Source of the DNA: Tetraselmis striata
Taxonomy: Eukaryota; Chlorophyta; Chlorodendrophyceae; Chlorodendrales; Chlorodendraceae
Length of the DNA stretch: 64,000 nt
Direction: 5' to 3'
Assembly: GCA_006384855.1 (NCBI GenBank)
Contig: VCJN01002741.1
Span: forward strand, 1-64,000
In this document: piece after piece, positions 46,900 through 57,040 of the stretch
Numbering within the stretch: position 1 is the first letter of the stretch
Layout of the letters: each line of letters opens with the position of its first letter
Translations under genes and position numbers: made by a program
Notes under the pieces: generated by a model
The model's input: only the letters and a program-made list of their open reading frames with translations
Databases searched by the model: none
Told to the model about the DNA's origin: nothing

Positions 46900-48607
46900 A
46901 TGCCGGCAAAGGGATGGATAGCGAGTGTGTCGAAGGATGGCGTGTACTCATGCAAGCACTGCCGGGGCAACGTGACGGGCACATGTGATAAGATGGCGCG
47001 AGAGCGGCACTTCCTAAAATTCCCGAACTGTAGCCACTCGTTGAAGCGTGCGGCTAAGTTGCGCCGCAAGGCCGCCTTATCACAAGCAGCAGCAGCAGCG
47101 GCAGCAGCAGCAGCAGCAGCAACAGGGGTGGCAGCAGGAGTAGCTGCAGCCGTCGGAAACGGCCCGCCGGCGCCGGTCTTGGACGACGGCGGCTCGAAGG
47201 TGGACGATGTGATGGGCGTGGGGGAGGACCCCGTTGGCGAAGACGGTATGGACATCGACGCGCCTGCGTGGCCGCCGGCGGGCGTGGAACCCGCGATGAG
47301 GGCGTGATACGGGAAGGCGATCCCGGTGACTTCTACATGAAGGTCATCGCCAAGAAGTTCCGGGGAGTATGGCACTACGGCGTGATAACCAGCGTCGTTA
47401 CCGAGTGGGTGTTGGAGATCTACGGCGGGGCGACCCAGTGGCGCGCTGTTTTCGAGGACGGTGACATTGTGGACCTTCTGCGTTCAGAGGTGAGTGGGCC
47501 CGGCCTGCGTGTTGGTGGCACCACTCAACTGCGGTTGTATGGAATCACACGCACCCGTCCGGTCGGCGTGGCAGGTTGTGGAGGCTATGGCGGCTGCCCA
47601 GGAGCACCCCCCTGTGGATGCGGACGGGGATGCTCGCTTGGTAACCGTCCATGAAGGCGATGACTTGTCCAGTGAATCACGCACCTTGCCCGGCGTGCGT
47701 TCAACACAACCCGGCTGGCGGAGGCCAAGCACAACACTGGCTGCCATGGCGTGTGCCATGTGCATGTGGTCCTGGGCTATGTCAGCATGGTCAACCTCTT
47801 CCCCCTCGCGCCGTTCCACCTGTTTTTTTTTGGCTTGAGAAGGGACTTCTGGAGGAAATTTGTCACCGTGCAGGGCCACATTGGATTCCGAGCTATGAAG
47901 CAGGAAGACCGGCGCCAGGCTTTAGTCCCGATACCCAGCAACTTTGGACGCGGGTTGCGCCCTTCGTTTGCAGTGTCCAAGAAGTCGAAAGGTAACCCCC
48001 CCCCCCCCCCCCCCCCCCGGGCGTGGGCGTGGGCGTGGGCGTGACGGCATTCCCCTCCATGACTGCAGGGTCAGGCAAGGTGACGGTGCAGTCCGGCTGG
48101 GTCATGGAGGACTGCTTGCACCACATGGAAACGTTTTCCATTCTTAACGCCGGTCCGCTGTTCGAGGAGGCCCGGGTGAAGGCGATCATGCCCGAGAAGG
48201 AGCTCGCGTCCCCAGCGGTGGTGCGTTCGGTGTCGCGACTGGCGGTGCTTGGGCACATGTACAAGCGCCTGCAAGGAGCTGCGTGGTTCGTCACGCGGTG
48301 GGGGTTGCAGAATGTGGTGACGGAGGAGGACGGCCCCGAGCGCAAGGCGCAGGTGGACGCGCTCACTAGGGAGGGGAGGACTCGATACCCAGCGCGGCGC
48401 CAAGGCGCGGCGGCCGGGGCAGCGCGGCGCCAAGGCGCGGGGGCCGGGGCAGCGCGGCGCCAAGGCGCGGCGGCCGGGGCAGCGCGGCGCCAAGGCGCGG
48501 CGGCCCGGGCAGCGCGGCGCCAAGGCGCGTGGGATGGGCGGGGCAGCGGTTGCTACCGAGTGAGGCGTAGCATCATTTGCAGTAGCAACGCAGCCTTTCG
48601 GGTGTGA
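46900..48607 (+). CDS. Transposon ORF: BED-like zinc finger plus Tudor-like domain, multi-exon or frameshifted
   Basis: First frame from ATG 46900: GVYSCKHCRGNVTGTCDKMA, then ERHFLKFPNCSHSLKR, a C-x2-C...H-x5-C arrangement like a BED finger, followed by an Ala tract. That frame stops at 47307. The next frame carries KVIAKKFRGVWHYGVITSVV and VFEDGDIVDLLRSE, resembling a Tudor-like fold of the 'F.g..y.G.V...YeDGD.EDL' type, ending at a GTGAGT donor (about 47490). A further frame (47751-47990) gives GHIGFRAMKQEDRR and ends at a GTAACC donor followed at once by poly-C. The last part, after an acceptor near 48068, reads GSGKVTVQSGWVMEDCLHHM and runs into a GC-rich ARRQGAAAG repeat. BED fingers occur in hAT-type transposases, but no hAT dimerisation region was seen. 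Function unknown. Confidence 0.45.
48400..48540 (+). repeat. 30-bp tandem repeat (ARRQGAAAGA)
   Basis: Five near-identical 30-nt units beginning GCAGCGCGGCGCCAAGGCGC at the end of the preceding ORF, read in frame as a 10-residue Ala/Arg/Gln/Gly repeat. Directly downstream, two diverged copies of a block with GAGTGAGGCGT and GTAACCCA are separated by a G run (about 48680-48700). Confidence 0.85.
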
Positions 48608-48880
48608 CGCCGCTTGGATGTAACCCAGCAGTACGCGCAAAGTGCAAGTGCAAGCTGCTGATGGCGGGGATCCCGCGGCGGGGGGGGGGGGGGGGGGGGG
48701 CAGCGGCTGTGGGATAGGCGCGGCAGCGGTTGCTACAGAGTGAGGCGTCGCATCGTTTGCAGTAGCAACGCAGCCTTTCCGGTTGCATAGTGTGACACCG
48801 CCTGGATGTAACCCAACAGTACGCGCAAAGTGCAAGTGTTACACGTCCGTGTGCCCCACCCAATGACATTGCGCCCGACC

Positions 48881-49528
48881 TCACTGACGGCATGTCTCGC
48901 TCTCCTTCATCTCCTGGGCCGTCCGCCGCCTCACCATGCGCACCCTACCAGCCGCGCGTGCCTTCTCGGAAGCCTCACACACGGCGGCGCGAGTCGCGTC
49001 GTGGAACGCGTCCCTGACATGGCGGAACTCCGCCCTCACCGTGGCCGTGGTCGGGCAGGGGACTGCCCGCTGATGGGTCGCCATGCATGGGTACTTGGGG
49101 CCGCACAAAGCCGGGGTGCCGTCGCAGCAACACTCCCAGTCCGTCTGTTGGCCGCAGTCAACGCATGACGGGCGTCCGGCCAGGACACGCACATGATAGT
49201 GCATGTGGCCGCCTCCCGCCACTGCTCGTAGTGCTCCGGTCAACATGGCGACGAGCAAGTCGGCATGTCCCGCAGGCAGGTGGCTGCGGGGCGGGTGGCG
49301 CGAGCGCAGCCTCGCTCGCCTCGACAACCCCCTCAGCCCGATCAGTCGCCTCGACCACGGCCTCCTCCGCCTCTTGACGCGGCGCACCAGGCGCATCATC
49401 GTCGCCTGGCAGGGCGTCCCCCCCCGCAACGGCGCCGTCGGCGGTGGCCGACGCCGTCGTGGCGGGGTGTTGTGAGGAGGTGGCCCTAGACATAGGTGGG
49501 GCCGGCACCGCCATGCGTTGCTCCACAT
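48881..49528 (-). CDS. Transposon ORF with piggyBac-like C-terminal cysteine cluster
   Basis: The minus frame ends with HYHVRVLAGRPSCVDCGQQT, then DWECCCDGTPALC and CMATHQR, followed by a helical basic tail (RAEFRHVRDAFHDATRAAVC). The C-x2-C ... C-x2-C...LC...PC...H spacing resembles the zinc finger that ends piggyBac-type transposases. The part upstream of it is Arg/Pro-rich in this frame and Ala/Glu-rich in the neighbouring one (49158-49775), with no DDE motif that I could identify. So this may be the last exon of a transposase, or an accessory protein that captured the domain. Confidence 0.4.
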   Translation of the reverse strand: MWSNAWRCRPHLCLGPPPHNTPPRRRRPPPTAPLRGGTPCQATMMRLVRRVKRRRRPWSRRLIGLRGLSRRARLRSRHPPRSHLPAGHADLLVAMLTGALRAVAGGGHMHYHVRVLAGRPSCVDCGQQTDWECCCDGTPALCGPKYPCMATHQRAVPCPTTATVRAEFRHVRDAFHDATRAAVCEASEKARAAGRVRMVRRRTAQEMKESETCRQ

Positions 49529-49830
49529 GCGGTGCGGTTCCTGACGCGACAGCTCCGTCGCACCAGTACCGGCGCCGGCACCCCACGCTTGCTGGGCTTA
49601 CCACCAACCGGCATGTTTCCTTTGGGAGGCGGTTCATCCGCGTCGGAGGTGAGCGGCGGTGCCTGTGTGGGTGTGGATACTGCCCGGCCATTAGGGCTCC
49701 CGCCGCCTGCCGCTCCGCCGACCACGCCGCGGCGTGTGCTGCGCCCCGCATAGTCGCCTCGAATATATTATACATGACGCGGGGACGGGCCGGGGGGGGG
49801 GGGGGGGGGGGGGGGATTCGTGCGTTTCGT

Positions 49831-50133
49831 ATGTCGGCGGAACGGCGTGCGAAGCTGCGGCTGGCGAAGGCGGTGGAAGTAAGCGTGGCGGCGTCGGCGG
49901 CGTATTACCGTGCGTGCATGCGTGCGCAACCCCGCGGCAGCAAGCGCCGGACTCGGCGTGTGCCGGTGGCAGAGCTGCAAAGCCATGGACACGGTACGGG
50001 ATGCCAAGTCTGGCTAAGCAACTGCCGAGGCTGGCGGCTTAACCCCCATGTCCGGCGGTTGAGGGACGGAAAGTGCGTAGAAGTTGATCGGCAAAGCGGG
50101 CATATAAGCCTTGCTGTGCTAGGTTCCTATTAA
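49831..50133 (+). CDS. Small basic transposon ORF
   Basis: From an ATG just after a long G run (about 49792-49815): MSAERRAKLRLAKAVEVSVA, then YYRACMRAQPRGSKRRTRRV, ending at 50133. Very basic and Ala-rich at first, so probably DNA-binding if real. It is open further upstream in the same frame through the G run. No family recognised. Confidence 0.3.
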   Translation: MSAERRAKLRLAKAVEVSVAASAAYYRACMRAQPRGSKRRTRRVPVAELQSHGHGTGCQVWLSNCRGWRLNPHVRRLRDGKCVEVDRQSGHISLAVLGSY

Positions 50134-50499
50134 GTAATGGCGGTTTGTGCTAAGTAATTCGTAGGGGTGGACCATGCAGCGCAGGTAGGGGGCGGTATAA
50201 ATGAGGCCGGGCACATATACTACTGCTCCACGAAACGACACTGTCGCACGTGTAGTTGAATAGACCCCCCCGCCCCCCCCCCCCCCCCACCCCCCGCCGG
50301 GTCGGCCCGCCGACCGCCACGGCATGTAATATCTGTCATGCATCGCCGGGGTATGTGTGAGTGGATGCCCCGCCGCCACACCCCCCCCCCCCCCCATTTA
50401 CACTTGTGCACTCTTTTGGGCTGGTTTCGGAACAGTACATGTACGTATGTATATACATACAATGGAACGTAGGACCTGCGCGGAAAGAGGCGGGGCTGG

Positions 50500-51730
50500 C
50501 GGAGTGCGTTGGGGGTGCGTAGAGTAGCGTGTTGGTGAGATTCGGGGTGCATCGGACGCCGGATGCCCATCCACCCAGCGTAAAAGACGCGTACGTAATA
50601 TTCACAATGTATATATTCACACGCAAATGTGTGAGAACCGGACATTCCGTGCCGGATGGGTGGGAATACGGCGTCCGATGCAGCCAAAACCCCAGCAACA
50701 CGCTATTCGATGCACCGCCTATGCACTCCGCGAGCACCGCCTCATTCTCTGTCGATTTCGAAAACGCCTTCACATTATCCACCGCTAATTGCAATTGCCA
50801 CCGTGTAATGTTGTCACGATGTGCGCACACAACAACACTTACTACCGGTTCCGACGCGGATGGAGGCGGGGCTTGCGGAGTGCGTTGGGGGTAGGTGCGT
50901 AGAGCAGCGTGCTGCAAATAATTGGGGTGCATCGGACGCCGGATGCCCATCCACCCGGCGTAAAAGACGCGTAGTATTCACACTATATTAACACACAAAT
51001 GTGTGAAAACCGGACATTCCGTGCCGGATGGGTGGGAATACGGCCTCCGATGCAGCCAAAACCCCAGCAACACGCTATTCGATGCACCGCCAATGCACTC
51101 CGCCAGCACCGCCTCATTCTTTGTCGATTTCGATAACGCCTTCACATTATCCACCGCTAATTGCAATTGCCACCGTGTAATGTTGTCACGATGTGCGCAC
51201 ACAACAACACTTACTATCGGTTCCGACGCGGATGGAGGCGGGGCTTGCGGAGTGCGTTGGGGGTGCGTAGAGTAGCGTGCTGCAAATAATTGGGGTGCAT
51301 CGGACGCCGGATGCCCATCCACCCGGCATAAAAGACGCGTACGTAGTATTCACACTATATTAACACACAAATGTGTGAGAACCGGACATTCCGTGCCGGA
51401 TGGATGGGAATACGGCGTCCGATGCAGCCAAAACCCCAGCAACACGCTATTCGATGCACCGCCAATGCACTCCGCCAGCACCGCCTCATTCTTTGTCGAT
51501 TTCGAAAACGCCTTCACATTATCAACCGCTAATTGCAATTGCCACCGTGTAATGTTGTCACGATGTGCGCACACAACAACACTTACTACCGGTTCCGACG
51601 CGGATGGAGGCAGGGCTTGCTAGGTGCATTGGCGGTGCGTAGAGTAGCGTGCTGTAAATACTTGGGGTGCATCGGACGCCGGATGCCCATCCACCCGGCG
51701 TAAAAGACGCGTAGTATTCACACTATATTA
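50500..51730. repeat. 370-bp satellite inside the transposon, about 3.3 copies
   Basis: The anchor GCCGGATGCCCATCCACCC occurs at about 50560, 50938, 51308 and 51678, a period of about 370 bp. Each unit also has CAAATGTGTGAGAACCGGAC, GCAATTGCCACCGTGTAATG and ACCGGTTCCGACGCGGATGG. Within a unit, GCATCGGACGCCGGATGCCC...CACCCGGC is followed about 65 nt later by its imperfect inverse (GCCGGATGGGTGGG...ACGGCGTCCGATGC), so each unit can form a long hairpin. The copies are over 90 percent alike by eye. Confidence 0.9.
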
Positions 51731-52640
51731 ACACACAAATGTGTGAAAACCGGACATTCCGTGCCGGATGGATGGGAATACGGCGTCTGATGCAGCCAAA
51801 ACCCCAGCAACACGCTATTCTATGCACCGCCAATGCACTCCATCCGCAACCCCCGCCTCATTCCCAGTCGTACGTGCTTGTGCACACGCACGGAATGCTT
51901 GCACTGCTCCGAAACCACTGTCACATACCCCGCTCATTGGGTACCGATTGCGGCGCATGCACGGCTAGATATTTGTTTACATAAACCGGGGGGGGGGGGG
52001 GGCACAGTGTCCCGCTACTCACCCTGCATTGGATTAGATAGGGCGACGATTGCAAACAAGACGAGGAGCGAGGCGCGAATGAACTGCTCCGAAACCACGC
52101 GATGTGCCCGGTGACCTCCATATCCAGCACGTCCACCGATGAAAGTAATAAGGACAGGACCCCCCCGCCCCCCCCCACCCGCCAAAGTGGAGGAAGTGTA
52201 GGAGTACAACCGGAGCATGACGTGATCCATTGTCGCTTATTTACAAGCACGGGCGGTCCTGCCAGACCCGATCGTCTACGGCCGATATAATATTCACACT
52301 ATATTAACATCGGTGCACACCGCCGCACAACGCTGCGCGCGCACATTCGTCGCGCACATATACGCGCGCCCTACCGCACATATTATCCCGGATTCACTCG
52401 GTGAAACCGCGTATTCATTACGCCGTGCTACTTCAACAATAATAAACATTGCGAAATTACACCGACACAATGCCGCACCGACTAGCTCTTGACAATACGT
52501 GCATATAAATAGTAGTGGCGCGCTGCTCCTCGCCTCCGATGTGTCGTTGACTGCTGCGGAAGGCGGTCGTCGACTGGGTGTTAATTTCTCCACCTCGGCC
52601 GCCCCCCCCCCCCCCCCCCCCCCTTCACCGCTCACAGCGC

Positions 52641-53236
52641 CATGGCAGACCTCGCCCCCCCGGGCAAAAGTGGGCGGCGAGCCTTGTTGTCTCGCGTGTC
52701 CGCGCCGCCGGCATCGAGGAGGACGAGAAAGACATGAGGAAACGCGTGACAAGGTGGGCGCGCAACAAAACACTCCATCCTCCACATTAGCACGCACCCA
52801 CTCGTGGCTAACTTGTGCTGCGCGCAGGTTCGTCCGGGAGCGCCGTAAGGCCCACCTCAACGCCAAGGCTTCCACAGTGCCAGCGGCGCAACTCGTGGTG
52901 GCCGAGGAGGCCGCATCCTCAGCCGCTTAAAGGCGAAACGATTGTGGCTTGTTGTGGGCGTCTGGGCACAGGGGGCGTCCCGACGCCAAGGTAAGGAAGC
53001 TCATGGCGGCGTCGTCGACGGCACAGCCTCCCGGGGTGGTGAAGACACTGACGGATGACAAGAAGCGGAAGAGGCCAGTGAAGAAGCGCCGAGGTAAGAA
53101 ACTGACGGTCGCGGAGTCGGAGGCGGAGTCGGAGGCGCAGGCGCAGGCGCAGGCGCAGGCGGAGGCGGAGGCGGAGGCAGCGAGATCGTCGAAGTGGAGG
53201 GTCCCCCGGGCACGCAAGAACAAGAACAAGCAGTAG
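52641..53236 (+). CDS. Transposon ORF(s), Lys/Arg/Glu/Ala-rich
   Basis: Two or three plus-strand pieces. The first starts at ATG 52641 (MADLAPPGKSGRRALLSRVS). One frame over, KDMRKRVTR precedes a GTGGGC donor, and after a GCGCAG acceptor the frame reads RFVRERRKAHLNAKASTVPA and ends SSAA (about 52930). The third, 52949-53236, reads DDKKRKRPVKKRRGKKLTVA, then a Glu-Ala-Gln repeat, ending RARKNKNKQ. All are highly charged and low in hydrophobic residues, as in nuclear DNA-binding tails. No family recognised, and the boundaries are uncertain. Confidence 0.35.
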
Positions 53237-53865
53237 CCCCCGCCCCCTTACCCCCCTCCCCTCACTCCCCCGGCGGGAGCGGCGGGCGGCGGGTAAAGCC
53301 CCCCCCCCCCCCCCCCCGGGCCACATTCCCCGATGGCAGCTGTCGCGAATATTGTAATTCAAACATTCTTCGGCAAACCGCTGCCTGCCCCCGCCCTCCC
53401 CCTCGCGAATATTTATGTAACGTGAGCACTCTTTGGCAAAACATGGCAGCCAAACCGCCCGTCTGATGACCTTTGATCGGACGGCGGGCATGCCCCTAGC
53501 CGAATAGTACGGCTGCGATTTGCGCTCCCATGTACTAATAGTCGTAGTTATCCACAGGCTGACTCGTCATCGCGCCCGGGTTCGTACTAGATACCCGGTA
53601 CCGGCTTAGTAAATATATCGCGTACTACCCGGTACTACACGGACAACCTTGTACCTTATACGTCAGTGCCATGTAACACCTCACCGCCCTAGTACGACTA
53701 CCAGAATGATTACAAAAAGGATTTATCGCCCGCCGGCAATAACGCCGGATGTACTCGCACGTAACTGGATGGACGTGCCGCCACCAGCAGCAGCCTTCGC
53801 GGATAAATAATAGTCGCTAGTAGTAGTGCTTCGTCACCCGTAAGTCACATCTGAATCTCACAGTG

Positions 53866-55112
53866 GGGGGCAAATACCCTGAGTGTCAGGTCTATATCGA
53901 ACTAGGATGGATGCGGCCACGCACGGCGGCAGCGGCATAGCATGCATCCAATAGGTAGGGCTGCCCATAGGATTCATTGTAACAAGCAGCATTGCACGTA
54001 GGAATCGTGCGATGGAGGGTAGGGCAGCATACTTAGGACATGTAACAAGCGATGATGCAATGATTTGCGACCTGAGTATCTTGACATATATCAACCGATG
54101 CCCACTGAAACTCTGGGCCCCCCCCCGGGGGGGGGGGGGGGGGGGGGGGGGGGGCGGGTGTTGGATCCATTAGTGGCGTTTGTTTGCCCTAAATGCATGT
54201 GCCCTTTGCTGGAAATTATTGCATAGATGTATCCCTGCTTTTGGTATTTGAAGCATGCTTGGCCGCTCCCATGCATGGCATTAATGTGCAGCTATGTAAA
54301 TGCCTTAATGCCCAAACCAGTCATATGACTGATGGTCTTACGAAGTCGGTGGGCAGTGAAATTCAGTGGGGATTGTCTCCTAAACCACACATCATCCTTG
54401 ACGCCTTATACAGGTTGTTGGGACAGTACCTCGTACAGTCCTGTGGTGTGGTCCTCGGCCCGGTTCAGACGGGTATTCAAGCTCTACAATATCGGATGAT
54501 GACATCCAAGTCCGATCGGCACCCTTTTCGAGCTTGATACCTCAATACAGATATCTCAATTGCCTTTTATTTTGGTGATTTCCGATATCGCCTTCTGCTG
54601 CTAGCTCATGTAATTAAATATCTCAATACAGGTATATGTGCGGCGGGCTAGCCGGCATTTTCAAATGCCGGTAGCCCGGTAGCGTCTCCATAGTTATACT
54701 CCGCATGCTGCGTACAGCTACATCCACGACCATTGAAAGCTCTCATCATCATCAGTTTTCATTATCGATCCGACGCGATGAACGGCCGCGCCCGCCCGCT
54801 TATGGAATCTCTATACTGGTACTGGTGTGAATTACAAAAAGGGCAGTTCCCCAGAACTATACTGGTACTGGTACCGGTATCGACTACCGCCGCCCGCGTG
54901 CTGCTGCGTTCAAACGACGGCGCGCCAAATTTCTGGCGCTTATTCCACCACCTACCTGTACGGGTACCTGCTCGTTGCTGCCCAGTTAATACCGGTCGAT
55001 CGACAAGCCAGGTTAGTCGTAGTAGCTGCGATCTCGCCGCCAACAGCCACCTCTTCGTCCTCAACGTGCAGCGGTAGGGTTTTAGGGTTTTAAAATAAAC
55101 CCTAAAACCCGG
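53866..55112 (+). pseudogene. Family K element, copy B, right part
   Basis: Resumes the family K sequence interrupted at 46312: CAAATACCCTGAGTGTCAGG (53871), the KYPECQVYIE-type segment, and downstream non-coding landmarks GTTGGATCCATTAGTGGCG, TTTGCCCTAAATGCATGTGC and CAAATGCCGGTAGCCCGGTA. It matches 56160-57040 of copy C, except for about 230 bp (about 54425-54650) present only here. A G run at about 54127-54156 corresponds to a shorter one in copy C. The protein is riddled with stops. Confidence 0.7.
55077..55110. repeat. Telomere-like palindrome at the junction of the two K copies
   Basis: Perfect 14-bp arms GGGTTTTAGGGTTT (55077-55090) and AAACCCTAAAACCC (55097-55110) around TAAAAT. Each arm contains TTTTAGGG, the telomere repeat known from Chlamydomonas-type green algae. 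It sits within a few bases of the point where copy B ends and copy C begins. Confidence 0.8.
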
Positions 55113-57040
55113 GGAGATCGGCCAAGTGCTCAGGACTCCGCAACTCTCGGATCCCACACTCCAAGACGTGTCTGTCACCCGGCGTGAGCCGGACAATTGC
55201 ACAATGTTGGAGAAGGTGTTGCTGAAACACACTGTCAGCACACCTTACATTGTGGAGTTCCTGAAAGATGGCATGAATCAGCTCCGCGATAAATTGCACC
55301 GCGTGCAAAAAGGGCATTTGGCCTGCCAGCTGCGTCACTAATCAATATCTATACGGAAAGATTCAGGCGACGCGTATGCCTACTCCCATCCCGAAGCATG
55401 TGGACCCCGAGGACAAGGCATCCAAGCTGCACTACCTATCACTGCAGAGCACTAATAACCCAACAAGATCATAAAAGTTGTAGCCAGCAAAGGCAAGCCC
55501 GCTGATGGCACTCCTACGGCAGCATCAGCACGCAGAGGCGGCAAAGGAAGCATGGGCGGCAGAGGCGGCCGAGGACGAGGCAGCGACGCTGTAGTACCAA
55601 CGTTGCTGACATAGCATTGTATGGAGATCATCACACATGGCGGTGGGCATCTTCATCATCAATAACTGTCCAAAGGGATTGTATGTAGAATGCAAGGATT
55701 GGTGCAAGCCTGGAATCGTCTACTCAACGCGCGCTCACAGCAACATGATGCCTCCATACCGTGCAGATGGCGAGCGAGCCGCGCAGCATGGCGGCATTAA
55801 GGGCATGCCGCCATCTAGCCAAGGATGCGTTTCAAGTTAGAGGCGCATGACGGTATGATGGATTGCATATGTGGAGGCCAACCCCTTCTAGAGGACGGGC
55901 CACCCCTATCACCCCTACCACAAGGTAGTCTATGTCATGGTGCTGATGACATGGAATGCCAGCATGCATGCATGCACATGCACCATGCTATGCCAAGCGA
56001 GGAACGCATTCTCTTGTGGCCTCTTGGGCTGATGACGCACTTTGCTCCAACTGTGCCGGAATCACTCGTGAGGCTGGCATCATAGAGTGTGGCAATCCTA
56101 TCCGCCATGTTCCCTCTATCTATTGTGCAAGCCTGCAAAAAGGCAAATCAAGGCAGGGGGGCAAATACCCTGAGTGTCAGGTATATATCGAGGTGGGATG
56201 GATGCGGCCACTGCGGCAGCGGCAGAACATGCAACCAATAGGTAGGGCTGCCCACAGGTTTCATTGTAACAAGCAGCACTGCACGTATGAAGCGTGCGAG
56301 GGCAGCATAGGACGTGTAACAAGCGATGATGCAGTGATGTGCGACCTAAGCATCTTGACATATACCACTTGATGCCCACTGAAACTCTGGGGGCCCCGGG
56401 GGGGGGGGGTGTTGGATCCATCAGTGGCGTTTGTTTGCCCTAAATGCATGTGCCCTTTGCTGGATATTATTGCACATATGTATTCCTTTTGGCATTTGAA
56501 GCATGCTTGGCCGCTCCCATGGCATTTGCAGCTATGTAAGTGCCTTAATGCCCAAACCAGTGATATAACTGATGGTCTTAAGAAGTCGGTGGGCAGCGAA
56601 ATTCAGTGGGCATTGTCTCCTAAACCACACAACATAATCCTTGACGCCTTATACAGGTAGTTGCGGCGGGCTAGCCAGCATTTTCAAATGCCGGTAGCAC
56701 GGTAGCGTCTCCAGAGTTACTCCGCATGCTGCGTACAGCTACATCCACGACCATTGAAAGCGCTCATCAGTTTTCATCGATCCGACGCGATGAGCGGCCG
56801 CGCCCGCCCGCTAATGGTACTGGTACTGGTACCCGTACAGGGTAGCGACTACCGCCGCCCGCCTGCTGCTGCGTTCAAACGACGGCGCGCCAGATTTCTG
56901 GCGCTTATTCCACTTCCTACCTCCACGGGTACCTGCTCGTTGCTGCCCAGTTGGTCGATCGACAAGCCCAGTTAGTCGTCGTAGCTGCGATCTTGCCGCC
57001 AACAGCCACCTCTTCGTCCTAAACGTGCAGCGGTAGGTGC
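55113..57040 (+). pseudogene. Family K element, copy C (uninterrupted)
   Basis: Tandem duplicate of copy B in the same orientation. The coding remnants run in order: TLQDVSVTRREPDNC, STPYIVEFLKDGMNQLRDKL, the RGG stretch GGKGSMGGRGGRGRGSDAVV, YVECKDWCKPGIVYSTRAHS, DCICGGQPLLED, YAKRGTHSLVASWADDALC (with CSNC) and GGKYPECQVYIEVGWMRP. These align piece by piece with copy A at 3.6-4.6 kb, which confirms a real protein family despite frame breaks here. The 3' part (56400-57040) repeats the non-coding tail of copy B. It provides the empty-site sequence that defines the transposon insertion in copy B. Confidence 0.7.

Larger units (their letters stand above)
46313..53865. mobile_element. 7.55-kb DNA transposon with 20-bp perfect terminal inverted repeats
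   Basis: The left end reads CTGTGAGATTCAGATGTGAC (46314-46333). The right end is its exact reverse complement (53844-53863). One or two more bases on each side (CC left, CA right in inverted sense) may belong to the ends, so the tips look like CCCTGTG/CACTGTG. The flanks rejoin to give the uninterrupted family K sequence seen at about 56150-56180 (GGCAGGGGGGCAAATACC), which proves insertion into K copy B. The target is a G run, so the target-site duplication cannot be measured exactly. Contents: a BED-like/Tudor-like ORF (46.9-48.6 kb), a minus-strand Cys-cluster protein (48.9-49.5 kb), a small basic ORF (49.8-50.1 kb), a 370-bp satellite (50.5-51.7 kb) and a Lys-rich ORF (52.6-53.2 kb). CACTG tips and internal tandem arrays recall CACTA elements, but no DDE transposase core was identified. 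Confidence 0.82.

Noticed and set aside
50529..51623. Recurrent 80-121-residue ORFs on both strands in the satellite
   Set aside because: They repeat because the 370-bp unit repeats; composition and lack of any motif argue against real proteins.
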